Assembly (NCBI RefSeq): GCF_900143065.1
Contig: NZ_FRCX01000006.1
Coordinates: 62,001 to 126,000 of the forward strand
Direction: 5' to 3'
Length of the DNA: 64,000 nucleotides
From: Duganella sacchari
Lineage (GTDB): Bacteria > Pseudomonadota > Gammaproteobacteria > Burkholderiales > Burkholderiaceae_D
The notes under the pieces were generated by a model. It ran no database searches, had not been told where the DNA came from, and saw only the letters and a list, made by a program, of their open reading frames with translations. The translations under genes and the position numbers were made by a program. Shown here one piece after another: positions 39,950 through 49,548 of this stretch; within the stretch, counting starts at the first letter, position 1, and every line of letters starts with the position of its first letter.

Positions 39950-41221
39950 ATGGACATCAATCAGTATATGGAACAACTGGGCCGGCAGGCGCGCAAGGCT
40001 TCGCGCGCCATGGCCCGTGCCGATAGCGCACAGCGCAACCGCGCGCTGACGCTGATCGCCGACGCAATCGAACGCGACGCCGACATCCTGCGCGCCGCCA
40101 ACCAGCAAGACATGGACGCTGCTGCCGCCAACGGCCTGGCGCCGGCCATGCTGGACCGGCTGGCGCTGTCGGACAAGGCCATCGCCACCATGGTGGAAGG
40201 CCTGCGCCAGATCGTCGCATTGCCGGACCCGATCGGAGAAATCTCCGGCCTGAAATTCCGCCCGACCGGCATCCAGGTTGGCCAGATGCGCGTGCCGCTG
40301 GGCGTGATCGGCATTATTTACGAGTCGCGCCCCAACGTGACGGTGGACGCGGCGGGGCTGTGCATCAAGAGCGGCAACGCCACCATCCTGCGCGGCGGCT
40401 CGGAAGCGATCCACTGCAACCGCGCGCTGGCCAAGCTGGTCAAGGAAGGCCTGGCTGGCGCTGGCCTGCCGGAAGAGGGCGTGCAGGTCGTCGAGACTAC
40501 CGACCGGGCTGCCGTTGGCGCACTGATTACGATGCCGCACTATGTGGACGTGATCGTGCCGCGCGGCGGCAAGGGCCTGATCGCGCGCCTGATGGAAGAG
40601 GCGACAGTCCCGATGATTAAGCATCTGGACGGCATCTGCCACGTCTACATCGACAGCAAGGCCGATATGAAAAAGGCGCTGGACATTGCGTTCAACGCCA
40701 AGTGCCACCGCTATGGCACCTGCAACACGATGGAGACGCTGCTGGTAGCGCGCGCGATTGCGCCGGCCGTGCTGCCGCAACTGGCCACGCTGTACGCAAG
40801 CAAGCAGGTCGAACTGCGCGCCGACGCGGAAGCAAAAGCCATTCTCGCCGCCGCCGGCTACCCGCATCTGGCCGATGCGACGGAAGAAGACTGGTCGACG
40901 GAATACCTGGCGGCGATCCTGTCGGTCAAGGTGGTCGCGGACATGGACGAGGCGATGGAGCACATCAACACCTACTCGTCCAAGCACACGGAGTCCATCA
41001 TCACCGAGGACCACTCGGCCGCGATGCGCTTTTTGCGCGAGGTGGATTCGGCATCGGTGATGGTCAACGCCTCGACGCGTTTTGCGGACGGTTTTGAATA
41101 TGGCCTGGGCGCGGAAATCGGCATTTCCAACGACAAGCTGCACGCACGCGGCCCGGTCGGACTGGAAGGCCTGACGTCGTTGAAATACGTGGTATTCGGC
41201 CACGGGGAAGTACGAAACTAA
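39950..41221 (+). CDS. proA: Glutamate-5-semialdehyde dehydrogenase (gamma-glutamyl phosphate reductase)
   Basis: ProA reduces gamma-glutamyl phosphate to glutamate semialdehyde in proline synthesis. The 423-residue aldehyde-dehydrogenase-fold protein has [16 protein letters not shown], the LRGGSEAIH segment, the catalytic Cys in [16 protein letters not shown] and the [14 protein letters not shown] end (here [11 protein letters not shown]). The start at 39950 is set by family length; the open frame from 39650 overlaps holA and is not coding. proB is not adjacent. Confidence 0.96.
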   Translation: MDINQYMEQLGRQARKASRAMARADSAQRNRALTLIADAIERDADILRAANQQDMDAAAANGLAPAMLDRLALSDKAIATMVEGLRQIVALPDPIGEISGLKFRPTGIQVGQMRVPLGVIGIIYESRPNVTVDAAGLCIKSGNATILRGGSEAIHCNRALAKLVKEGLAGAGLPEEGVQVVETTDRAAVGALITMPHYVDVIVPRGGKGLIARLMEEATVPMIKHLDGICHVYIDSKADMKKALDIAFNAKCHRYGTCNTMETLLVARAIAPAVLPQLATLYASKQVELRADAEAKAILAAAGYPHLADATEEDWSTEYLAAILSVKVVADMDEAMEHINTYSSKHTESIITEDHSAAMRFLREVDSASVMVNASTRFADGFEYGLGAEIGISNDKLHARGPVGLEGLTSLKYVVFGHGEVRN

Positions 41222-41229
41222 GGAGCGTT

Positions 41230-41652
41230 ATGCTGTATCTCTGGGTCAAAGCACTGCACATCTTCTTCGTCATCGCCTGGATGGCCGGCGTGTTCTACCT
41301 GCCGCGCATCTTCGTCAACCTGGCGATGGAGACCGATAAAAACACCACCGCGCGCCTGCTGCTCATGGCGCGCAAGCTGTACCGGTTTTCGATGTGGCTG
41401 TCGGTGTTTGCCGTGGTGTTTGGCGCGATCCTGGTGTATCTGGCATACGGCGCGCACATGCCGGGCTGGCTGCACGCCAAGCTGACATTGGTGGTGCTGG
41501 TGATCGGTTATCACCACGCCTGCGGCGGTATCCTGAAAAAATTTGAACGTGGTGAAAACAAGCGTAGCCACAAATGGTTCCGCGTGTTTAACGAGCTGCC
41601 GGTGTTTGCGATGCTGGCGATTGTGCTGCTGGTGGTAGTCAAACCTTTCTGA
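41230..41652 (+). CDS. hemJ: HemJ-like/CopD-family membrane protein (putative protoporphyrinogen oxidase)
   Basis: The 140-residue protein has four hydrophobic helices and the HemJ signature KALHIFFVIAWMAGVFYLPRIFV. The residues known to matter in cyanobacterial HemJ, His10 and a Lys near 87, are represented by H10 and K84 (LHAKL). HemJ oxidises protoporphyrinogen IX in heme synthesis in bacteria without HemG/HemY. AGGAG precedes the ATG, 8 nt after proA. Confidence 0.82.
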   Translation: MLYLWVKALHIFFVIAWMAGVFYLPRIFVNLAMETDKNTTARLLLMARKLYRFSMWLSVFAVVFGAILVYLAYGAHMPGWLHAKLTLVVLVIGYHHACGGILKKFERGENKRSHKWFRVFNELPVFAMLAIVLLVVVKPF

Positions 41653-41662
41653 TCGGATTGGC

Positions 41663-42277
41663 ATGAGCAAAGTTTGCCAGTATTTTTTCGCCGCCCATTC
41701 GCCCTGGGCTTACCTGGGGCATCAACGTTTGCTGGCCATGGCAGGCAAGCATGGCGTGCAGCTTGACATCAAGCCCTGCGATCTGGGCAAGGTGTTTGGC
41801 GTGTCGGGCGGCGTGCCGCTCGCCAAACGCGCGCCGCAGCGCCAGGCGTACCGGCTGGTGGAGTTGGCGCGCTGGTCCGAGTATCTGGGCATTCCGCTGA
41901 AACCGCAGCCGCAGTTTTTCCCGGTGTCCCCGGAACTGGCCAACAAGCTGATTGTGGCGGCGCGCTTTGCGCATGGCACGGACGTGGCCATGGCGCTGGC
42001 CGGCGCGATCATGCGCGGCTTGTGGGCCGAGGATAAGAATATCGCTGACGAGGAAACGCTGCTGCAGATCGCCGGCAGCTGCGACCTGGATGGCCGTGCG
42101 CTGCTGCAGGCGGCGGAAACCGCCGGCGTGCAGGCAGAGTACGACAGCAACACGGAGGATGCGAATGCGCTCAGCGTATTCGGTTCGCCGTGGTATGTGC
42201 TGGATGGAGAAAGCTTCTGGGGCCAGGATCGTCTGGACTTCCTGGAGCGGGCAATGAGCAATGCAATAAGCAGGTAA
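41663..42277 (+). CDS. 2-hydroxychromene-2-carboxylate isomerase family protein (DsbA-like fold)
   Basis: This 204-residue protein has the thioredoxin/GST-kappa fold: a Ser replaces the active Cys in FFAAHSPWAYLGHQRL, and the C-terminal part reads VFGSPWYVLDGESFWGQDRLDFLE, both standard for this family. Relatives isomerise 2-hydroxychromene-2-carboxylate with glutathione in naphthalene degradation, but family members occur widely without that pathway and no degradation genes are near. It lies 10 nt after the hemJ-like gene. Confidence 0.85.
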   Translation: MSKVCQYFFAAHSPWAYLGHQRLLAMAGKHGVQLDIKPCDLGKVFGVSGGVPLAKRAPQRQAYRLVELARWSEYLGIPLKPQPQFFPVSPELANKLIVAARFAHGTDVAMALAGAIMRGLWAEDKNIADEETLLQIAGSCDLDGRALLQAAETAGVQAEYDSNTEDANALSVFGSPWYVLDGESFWGQDRLDFLERAMSNAISR

Positions 42278-42335
42278 GCAGCGCCGCGCTCGCGGGGGCG
42301 GCGCGCTATTTTTTTAACGGACAAAAGGTACACCT

Positions 42336-43538
42336 ATGGCATCCTTCTTTTGCCCATGCCCACGCGGCATGGAATCGGCGCTGGCCGAAGAACTGCGCGA
42401 AATCGCACAACAAAGCACCACCATGAAGGTGCACAACGAGGTGCCGGGCGGCGTGCACGCTTCCGGCGACCTCACGGATTCCTACCGCATCAACCTGCAC
42501 TCGCGCATTGCGTCGCGCGTGCTGATGCGTATGGCCGCTGGCGGCTACAAGAACGAGAACGATATCTACGACCTGACCCTGGCGCAGCCATGGGAAGAGT
42601 GGTTCGGCTATGACCACACCATCCGCGTCGATCTGACGGCGGTGAAGTCGCCGCTGAAAAGCCTGGAGTTCACCACGCTGAAGATCAAGGACGCGATCTG
42701 CGACCGCTTCCTCGATCAATATAAAAAGCGTCCTTCGGTGGATACCAAGGAACCGGACATGCGTATCTTCGGCTTCGTCGACGCGCACCAGTTCATCGTG
42801 TATCTGGATACCTCGGGCGAGGCGCTGTTCAAGCGCGGCTGGCGTACCGAGATCGGCGATGCGCCGCTGCGCGAGAATCTGGCTGCGGGCCTACTGCGCG
42901 TAGCGGGCTGGAAGCCGGGCATGCCGCTGTTCGACCCGATGTGCGGCTCCGGCACCATCCTGTGCGAAGCCGCGCAGATGGTGCAGGGCGTGCCGCCGGG
43001 TGCGCGCCGCAGTTTCGCGTTCGAGAAGTTCCATGACTTTGACCCGCAGCCATGGCAGGACATGAAGGCAGCCATCAAGCCAAATCCGCTGCCGTCCGAG
43101 CCGACCATTTTCGGTTCCGATATTTCGGGCGACATGGTGGCGATGGCGCGCCATAATCTGCGCAGCGCGGGCATTCTGTTCGATGTGCCGTTGAAGCAGA
43201 TCGAGGCGCAGCAGATCCAGGCGCCGACCGAGCAGCCGGGCATTCTGCTGACCAATCCACCGTACGGCGAGCGTATCGGCGTGCGTGGCGACAGCACCAT
43301 GCCGCAGGATGAACTGGCCAACAGCTTCTATGCCGAATTGAGCTCGACGCTGAAGCAGCGCTTTGCCGGCTGGACGGTGTATCTGTTCACGGCGGACCTG
43401 GGCGTGCCCAAGCTGCTGCGCCTGAAAGAGTCGCGCAAGACCCCGTTCTTCAACGGTGCGCTGGAATGCCGTTTGTTCCGCTTCGATATGGTGGCCGGCT
43501 TCAACCGCCGTGAAGCCGCCAAGCCAAAAGACGCTTAA
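42336..43538 (+). CDS. THUMP-domain class I RNA methyltransferase (RlmL-like)
   Basis: The 400-residue protein joins an N-terminal ferredoxin-like and THUMP RNA-binding part (to about residue 170) to a Rossmann methyltransferase with the SAM motif FDPMCGSGTILCEAA and catalytic TNPPYGERIG, the N6/N2-guanine type motif. It matches the RlmL half of E. coli RlmKL, which makes m2G2445 in 23S rRNA; the RlmK half is missing here. AAGG before the ATG supports the start. Confidence 0.85.
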   Translation: MASFFCPCPRGMESALAEELREIAQQSTTMKVHNEVPGGVHASGDLTDSYRINLHSRIASRVLMRMAAGGYKNENDIYDLTLAQPWEEWFGYDHTIRVDLTAVKSPLKSLEFTTLKIKDAICDRFLDQYKKRPSVDTKEPDMRIFGFVDAHQFIVYLDTSGEALFKRGWRTEIGDAPLRENLAAGLLRVAGWKPGMPLFDPMCGSGTILCEAAQMVQGVPPGARRSFAFEKFHDFDPQPWQDMKAAIKPNPLPSEPTIFGSDISGDMVAMARHNLRSAGILFDVPLKQIEAQQIQAPTEQPGILLTNPPYGERIGVRGDSTMPQDELANSFYAELSSTLKQRFAGWTVYLFTADLGVPKLLRLKESRKTPFFNGALECRLFRFDMVAGFNRREAAKPKDA

Positions 43539-43556
43539 CCCCGCAGGGCCACAAAA

Positions 43557-43584
43557 GGGTCTGACACCGTACGGGGTCAGCCCC
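43557..43584. repeat. Short imperfect palindrome in intergenic gap
   Basis: GGG-t-CTGAC and GTCAG-c-CCC form an inverted pair around a 10-base centre between two same-strand genes. From recall, GGGTCTGACCCC-type palindromes are abundant between genes in Oxalobacteraceae, so this may be one decayed copy. It has no U run and is a weak terminator at best. Confidence 0.4.
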
Positions 43585-43637
43585 GGTGCTTGCATCGCGG
43601 TGTGGGGTGAAAGCATGCGCCGAAAGGAAAACGATTT

Positions 43638-44909
43638 ATGCTGCCAACACCTCCCGCCAATCTGCCCGACCAGGACACCATCGAAGACGTTCCGCCTCCG
43701 GAACCGCCACACCGCAAACCCCTGACCGCCGCCGCGCTGGCAGTCATGCTGGCCGGCCTGTCGATGATCGGTCCATTCTCGATCGACGCCTATCTGCCGG
43801 CCTTCCCGAATATCCAGGCGACGCTCCACGCCACGCCGCTGGAAGTGCAGCAAAGCCTGACCTTTTACATGCTGGCCTTTGCTGGCATGGTGCTGTGGCA
43901 CGGTGCGATATCGGACGCCTTCGGCCGCCGCAATGTAATCCTGGTCTCGCTGGCCATGTTCGCCATCGGCACGCTGGGCTGTGCTGCCGCGCACACGGTC
44001 CACTATCTGTGGGTGTTCCGCATCATGCAGGGCGTGTCGGCCGGCGCCGGCGTGGTGGTGGGCCGCGCCATCATCCGCGACCTGTATGCCGACGCCGAAG
44101 CCGCGCGCCTGCTGTCGCTGGTGACCATGATCTTCTCCATCGCGCCCGCCGTGGCGCCGATACTGGGCGGCTGGATCGTCACGCTGTTCGACTGGCGCGC
44201 GATTTTCCTGTCGCTGCTGGCCTACAGCACGCTGCTGTTCATCTTCTGCTACCGGCGCCTGCCGGAGACGCTGCCGCCGGAAAAACGCCATCCGTTCAAC
44301 CCGCGCTTCCTGGCGCGTAACTATGGCGAGATCCTGCGCTCGCCGCTGTTCCACTTCAAGACGGGCGTGGTGGCGCTGAACTTCGCTGGCCTGTTCATCT
44401 ACATCTCGGCGGCACCCGTGTTCCTGCCGCAGGAGCTGCATCTGGGGGCGTCGCAATTCGGCTGGCTGTTCATTCCATCGGTGGGCGGAATCTTCCTCGG
44501 CGCGCTGGCGGCCAACCGCATTGCCGGGAAAATGACATTTTCGCGACAGATCGGTATTGGCTTCTGCTTCCTGCTGACGGCGTCCGCCATCAATGTGATT
44601 TACCACCTGTTCCTGCCGCCGGCGCTGCCCTGGACGGTGGCGCCGATGTTGATTTACACCTTCGGCATGTCGGTGGTCGCACCCGGGGCGACCTTGCTGG
44701 CACTGGATTTGTTCCCGCACATCCGCGGCACGGTGGCGTCCTGCCAGTCGTTCGCAGTGACGCTGCTGGGGGCGATTGTGGCCGGGGTGATTGCGCCGGT
44801 TCTATCACATTCGGCGCTGTGGTTAGCCGCAGCACAGATGGCCTTTAGTGCCTCTGCTCTCGCTTTATGGTTGACGTCGCGCCATTACCGGCGCATATTA
44901 TCGCGCTAA
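43638..44909 (+). CDS. Bcr/CflA-family multidrug efflux transporter (MFS)
   Basis: This 423-residue protein has 12 hydrophobic helices after a 35-residue cytoplasmic N-terminus. Family motifs include MIGPFSIDAYLPAFP in helix 1, GRR-x-V-I in the loop after helix 2 (DAFGRRNVILVS) and RIMQGVSAGAGVVVGRAIIRDLY. Relatives export bicyclomycin, sulfonamides or chloramphenicol using the proton gradient; the natural substrate is unknown. An AAGGA site lies upstream. No regulator gene is adjacent. Confidence 0.88.
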   Translation: MLPTPPANLPDQDTIEDVPPPEPPHRKPLTAAALAVMLAGLSMIGPFSIDAYLPAFPNIQATLHATPLEVQQSLTFYMLAFAGMVLWHGAISDAFGRRNVILVSLAMFAIGTLGCAAAHTVHYLWVFRIMQGVSAGAGVVVGRAIIRDLYADAEAARLLSLVTMIFSIAPAVAPILGGWIVTLFDWRAIFLSLLAYSTLLFIFCYRRLPETLPPEKRHPFNPRFLARNYGEILRSPLFHFKTGVVALNFAGLFIYISAAPVFLPQELHLGASQFGWLFIPSVGGIFLGALAANRIAGKMTFSRQIGIGFCFLLTASAINVIYHLFLPPALPWTVAPMLIYTFGMSVVAPGATLLALDLFPHIRGTVASCQSFAVTLLGAIVAGVIAPVLSHSALWLAAAQMAFSASALALWLTSRHYRRILSR

Positions 44910-45116
44910 TTAGGTCGATAAACATTAACGGCAGGAAATGCACTTAGTTTAGAAAGAAATTTTTCCCGCTGTTAAGTTTGTATCAGACTTTATGATAATA
45001 TAATTTTTTAAGGCAATGTTTCCTGGCCTCGAATCGGCTTGGAGACCGCATAAAATCTAACGTTGGTGGAATCTTGTCGTTGAATTCCGCCCCCTGATCG
45101 ATGTCTACTGGCGGCA

Positions 45117-47279
45117 ATGCTTGATACGATGCATCAACAATCTGACCATGATATTCGCAATCGGCTGCTGATTGCCCGTCTGCCGGCCATGCCGCAGATA
45201 CTCATCAAGTTGATTGAGCACCTGCAAGCCGACGACGCCGGCATGCCGGAGCTGGCCGCCCTCATCGCCAAGGATGCGGCGATGACCAGCAAGATCCTCA
45301 CCGTTGCCAATAGCTCGGCCTACCACCGCAATCCGCGCACCGTGGGCCTGGAGCAGTCGCTGGTGTCGCTGGGCACCGACATGATCAAGACGCTGGTCAT
45401 CAGCGAATCAGTTTTTCAAACGTTTAACAGCTTCCCGCATTCCGGCAGCACCGACCTGCGCGGCTTCTGGAAAGGTTCGCTGACCACGGCCGTCATCGCG
45501 CGCGACATCGCCAAGCAGATGGAGTATCCGCACGTCGAGGAAGCCTACCTGGCTGGCCTGCTGCACAACGTCGGCCGCCTGGCCCTGCTGGCGACGGCGC
45601 CCAAAGAATATGCCTTCAACTTCACCGCGCGCGATGATGAAGACCTGTGCGCGGTCGAGCAGCGCACGCTGCAAATCACCCACTCGGAAGCGGGCGCCTG
45701 GCTCATCGAACGCTGGAACCTGGATTCCTTCCTGGCCGACAGCGTGCTGTATCACCATGAGCCGATCACGCGTCTGGAAGCGGCCCATCCGCTGATCCGC
45801 ATGGTGCGCCTGGCGCACCTGCTGTGCTGCCACGAAGACCAGGAGCAGGCCATCGCCGAATCCGCGCGCCTGTGCAACCTGGATAGCGACAAGCTGGAAC
45901 TCATCATCAAGAACGCCGCGCGCCAAGTGGAGAAGTCGGCCAATTACCTGGGCATCGACCTCGCCGGCGCCGACGACATCGTCCCGCCTGCAGCGTATGC
46001 GCCGCCGGTGGTCGATCCGGTGCAGCAGCGCCTGTCGGAAGAAGTGCGCAACATCATGCTGGTGTCGGAGATGGGCCAGACCTTCGCGCGCCAGCATGGC
46101 GAAGCGGGACTGCTGGAAGCCATCACGCGTTCGGCGCGCATCCTGTTTGATTTTGAAAACGCCGTGCTGCTGCTGGAGAATCCCACCGGCCACGCGCTGC
46201 ACGGCATGGCCACGGGCGACAATCAGCAGCGCCTGTCGGAGTTCGTCATTCCGCTCAACAAGGGCGGCCCGGTGGCGCAGTCGACGCTGGAACGCAAGCT
46301 GGCCTATGTGAGCCGCGAAGGCAACGCGCACAACGTCTCGGAAGAGCAGCTGTTCCGCATCCTCGGCAGCGACAGCATGGTGTGCCTGCCGCTGGTGGCC
46401 AACCAGCGCTGCCTCGGTGTGCTGATCGGCGGTGCGCCGGCCTGGCAGATGCCGCATCTGCAAAAGCGCGAACGCTTCCTGCTGTCGTTTGGCACCCAGG
46501 CCGCAGCGTCGCTGGAAACCGCGATCAGTGAACGCGGCCACGCCAAGCGCCAGATCGCGCATGTGGCGGAGGAATACCGCGAAGCCTCGCGCCGCGTAGT
46601 GCATGAGGTGAACAACCCGCTGTCCATCATCAAGAATTATCTGTCGGTCCTCGACAGCAAGCTGGCGCGGCGTGAGCCGGTGGTCGGTGAAATGTCGATC
46701 CTGAATGAAGAGATCGACCGCGTCGGCCAGTTGATTAACGGCCTGGCCGACCTGCAACCGACCGAAAGCGCGCGCACCACCGACGTCGGCAAAGTGGTCG
46801 ACGATGTGCTGCGCCTGTTCCGCGCCACCGACTTCGTGCCGGCCTCGGTGCAGATCGTGGTGCGCATGCAGGAGGAGCCGGCCGAAATCGATGGCGATGC
46901 CGACATGCTCAAGCAAATCCTGGTCAACCTGATCAAGAACGCCATCGAGGCATTGACCGATGGCGGCAAGATCGAGATTTCGAATCGCGGCCACGTCAAC
47001 CGCGAGCGCAAGCTGTATCTGGAACTGGTGGTCAGCGACACCGGTCCGGGTCTGTCGGCCGACGTACTGGCCAACCTGTTCTCTCCTGTCCGCAGCAGTA
47101 AGGAAGGCGCCAATCACGGGCTGGGACTGTCCATCGTCCACAGCCTGGTCAAGAAAATGCAAGGCCTGATTACCTGCCGTTCCGGCAAAACGGGTACTAC
47201 GTTTGAAATCCTGCTGCCCGCCAAGGGCAGTAACAGCCAAATCACCGGCGTGCAAACCCGGGTGATGGATTCCGTTTAA
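45117..47279 (+). CDS. HDOD-GAF sensor histidine kinase
   Basis: The 720-residue cytoplasmic protein has three parts. An HDOD domain (about residues 15-270) carries LPAMPQILIKLIEHL, KDAAMTSKILTVANSSAY and LLHNVGRLALL, where the usual HD pair is HN. A GAF-like domain follows (about 315-470), then a histidine kinase with H-box RVVHEVNNPLSII (His near 497), N-box LIKNAIEAL, DTGPGL and GLGLSIV. There are no membrane helices, so it senses an internal or diffusible cue. The next gene starts 4 nt later and encodes its likely partner regulator. Confidence 0.88.
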   Translation: MLDTMHQQSDHDIRNRLLIARLPAMPQILIKLIEHLQADDAGMPELAALIAKDAAMTSKILTVANSSAYHRNPRTVGLEQSLVSLGTDMIKTLVISESVFQTFNSFPHSGSTDLRGFWKGSLTTAVIARDIAKQMEYPHVEEAYLAGLLHNVGRLALLATAPKEYAFNFTARDDEDLCAVEQRTLQITHSEAGAWLIERWNLDSFLADSVLYHHEPITRLEAAHPLIRMVRLAHLLCCHEDQEQAIAESARLCNLDSDKLELIIKNAARQVEKSANYLGIDLAGADDIVPPAAYAPPVVDPVQQRLSEEVRNIMLVSEMGQTFARQHGEAGLLEAITRSARILFDFENAVLLLENPTGHALHGMATGDNQQRLSEFVIPLNKGGPVAQSTLERKLAYVSREGNAHNVSEEQLFRILGSDSMVCLPLVANQRCLGVLIGGAPAWQMPHLQKRERFLLSFGTQAAASLETAISERGHAKRQIAHVAEEYREASRRVVHEVNNPLSIIKNYLSVLDSKLARREPVVGEMSILNEEIDRVGQLINGLADLQPTESARTTDVGKVVDDVLRLFRATDFVPASVQIVVRMQEEPAEIDGDADMLKQILVNLIKNAIEALTDGGKIEISNRGHVNRERKLYLELVVSDTGPGLSADVLANLFSPVRSSKEGANHGLGLSIVHSLVKKMQGLITCRSGKTGTTFEILLPAKGSNSQITGVQTRVMDSV

Positions 47280-47283
47280 GGCC

Positions 47284-49539
47284 ATGATGAACCTGAACCC
47301 TGTCGACCTCGCCCCCGTCGAACCTTTAAGCTCTGATAACCGCCCCCGCCTGCTGCTGGTAGACGATGAACCGCGACTGCTGTCATCGTTGTACGAACTG
47401 CTGCGCGACCGCGACTACCATCTGGTGACCGCCACCTGCGGCAGCGAAGCGCTGGCCCAGCTGACCAAACTGAAATTCGATCTGATCCTGCTGGACCTGC
47501 GGCTGCCGGACATGAGCGGCCACGAAATCATGGATTACATCAACGCCCGCGAGATCGATGGCGATGTGATCGTGATGAGCGGCGACGTCGGTATCGAAGC
47601 GGCAATCGGTGCGCTCAAGCGCGGCGCCTACGATTACCTGCGCAAGCCGTACAGCCGCGAGGAGCTGCTCAAGACCGTCGAGAATGCGCTGCAAAAGCGC
47701 CGCCTGGCGATCGACAATGAGCGCATCGCGTCCAAGCTGGAAAACTCGGAAAAGATGTACCGCTATCTGGTGGATTCGTCGCCGGACATCATCTACACGC
47801 TGAACCACGAAGGCAAATTCACGTTCGTGAACGACCGCGTGCAGCAGCTGCTGGGCTTTACCCGTGAAGAGCTGATCGGCCGGCACTACTCGCTGCTGGT
47901 GCATGACGAAGACCAGGAGCGCGCGCGCTACGCGTTCAACGAGCGCCGCGTCGATGAACGCGCCTCGCGCAACGTCGAACTGCGCCTCAAGTGCAATACC
48001 GGCGGCGGCATCGAGCGCACCTTCAACAACACGCTGATGACGATTTCGCTCAACGCGATCGGCATGCACATCCCGGATCACGAAGTGAAGACGCGCGAGT
48101 TCTTCGGCACCTACGGTGTGGCGCGCGACATCACCGACCGCAAGCGCGCGGAAGAGGTGATCTCCTACCAGGCTTACCACGATATCCTGACCGATCTGCC
48201 GAACCGCATGCTGTTCAAGGACCGTCTGGGCCTGGCCGTGATTCAGGCCAAGCGCAAGCTGACCGAATTGGCGGTGATGTTTGTGGACCTGGACCGCTTC
48301 AAACTGGTCAACGATACGCTGGGCCACGTCAAGGGCGACGAACTGCTGCAGCAGGCCGCGCAGCGCCTCAAGGACTGCCTGCGTCGCGGCGATACGCTGG
48401 CGCGGCAGGGCGGCGATGAATTCACCATCGTGCTGCCGGAGCTGCGCGACCGCCAGGACGCGAAAGCCATCGCCGACAAATTCCTCGAGAGCCTGCAACG
48501 TCCGTTCGATCTGGATGGCCATGAGGTGCATATCTCGGCCTCGATCGGCATTGCGATTTATCCGGGTGACGGCGAGACCATCGACGAACTGCTGCGCCAC
48601 GCGGACATCGCCATGTACCAGGTGAAGGCGCTGGGCAAGAATGGCCACAGCTTCTATCACAACTCGATGCTGGACGTGTCGCACCAGAAGATCGCGCTGG
48701 AGCAGGCGCTGCGCAAGGCGCTGGAACTCAACGAGCTGGAAATGTACTACCAGCCGCAACTCGATGTGGCCACGGGCCGCATCATCGGCGCCGAAGGCCT
48801 GATGCGCTGGAATCATCCGCAGCGCGGCCTGCTGTCGGCCGGCGAGTTCCTGCCGTTCGCCGAAGAGAATGGTCTGATGCTGCCGATCTCCGACTGGATG
48901 CTGGGCGCGCTGTGCCGCGACCTGCTGCAGTGGAATGCGGCGGGCGGCGAAGCGATCCGCCTGTCGCTGAACCTGTCGCCGCAATATCTGGACCGCGGCG
49001 ACTTCTTCGAGAAGATGCGCGGCGCGCTGACGCGCTACGGCATTTCGCCGGCGCAGATTGAAGTGGAGATCACCGAGAACATCTGCATCCGCAATCCGCA
49101 GTATGCAATCGAACAGCTCAACAAGTTGTGCCAGCTGGGCGTGTCGGTGGCGATAGACGATTTCGGTACCGGCTATTCCTCGCTGGCCTATCTGCACCGC
49201 TTCCCGATCCACACCATCAAGATCGACCAGTCCTTCGTCAAGGAGATCCACGACGAGAACGGCCACTATCCAGTGATCCTGGCGATCATCTCCATCGCGC
49301 GCGGCCTGGGCCTGCACCTGGTGGCGGAAGGCGTGGAGACGGAGATACAGGAGCGCTACCTGGAAGCCAACGGCTGCACCACGATGCAGGGCTATTTTTA
49401 CCATCGCCCGATTTCGCTGGCCAGCTTCATCGATGTGCTTCAAGAGCAGAACCGCCGGTCGTCGCCATCGGTCGCAGTGCTGCATGCGGTGCCAAGTGCC
49501 GCTGAACACCCACCGGCGATGATTGCGATTCAAGCCTGA
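47284..49539 (+). CDS. Response regulator with PAS, GGDEF and EAL domains (c-di-GMP turnover)
   Basis: The 751-residue protein begins with an intact receiver (D27-D28, phospho-Asp D71, KP lysine), then PAS (about 150-280), GGDEF and EAL. The cyclase motif GGDEF is intact and an inhibitory RRGD I-site sits exactly five residues before it. The EAL domain has EGL in the first position, LNLSPQ, VEITEN, IDDFGTGYSS, IKIDQSFV and VAEGVETE, so all catalytic residues are present. It may make and break c-di-GMP, with direction set by phosphorylation from the upstream kinase. ATG 47284 or 47287 are both possible. Confidence 0.92.
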   Translation: MMNLNPVDLAPVEPLSSDNRPRLLLVDDEPRLLSSLYELLRDRDYHLVTATCGSEALAQLTKLKFDLILLDLRLPDMSGHEIMDYINAREIDGDVIVMSGDVGIEAAIGALKRGAYDYLRKPYSREELLKTVENALQKRRLAIDNERIASKLENSEKMYRYLVDSSPDIIYTLNHEGKFTFVNDRVQQLLGFTREELIGRHYSLLVHDEDQERARYAFNERRVDERASRNVELRLKCNTGGGIERTFNNTLMTISLNAIGMHIPDHEVKTREFFGTYGVARDITDRKRAEEVISYQAYHDILTDLPNRMLFKDRLGLAVIQAKRKLTELAVMFVDLDRFKLVNDTLGHVKGDELLQQAAQRLKDCLRRGDTLARQGGDEFTIVLPELRDRQDAKAIADKFLESLQRPFDLDGHEVHISASIGIAIYPGDGETIDELLRHADIAMYQVKALGKNGHSFYHNSMLDVSHQKIALEQALRKALELNELEMYYQPQLDVATGRIIGAEGLMRWNHPQRGLLSAGEFLPFAEENGLMLPISDWMLGALCRDLLQWNAAGGEAIRLSLNLSPQYLDRGDFFEKMRGALTRYGISPAQIEVEITENICIRNPQYAIEQLNKLCQLGVSVAIDDFGTGYSSLAYLHRFPIHTIKIDQSFVKEIHDENGHYPVILAIISIARGLGLHLVAEGVETEIQERYLEANGCTTMQGYFYHRPISLASFIDVLQEQNRRSSPSVAVLHAVPSAAEHPPAMIAIQA

Positions 49540-49548
49540 TGAGAAAGC

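Noticed and set aside
44978..45004. TTGTAT...TATAAT promoter-like pair before the HDOD kinase
   Set aside because: The spacing is only 15 bases and the region is AT-rich, so a chance match is likely.
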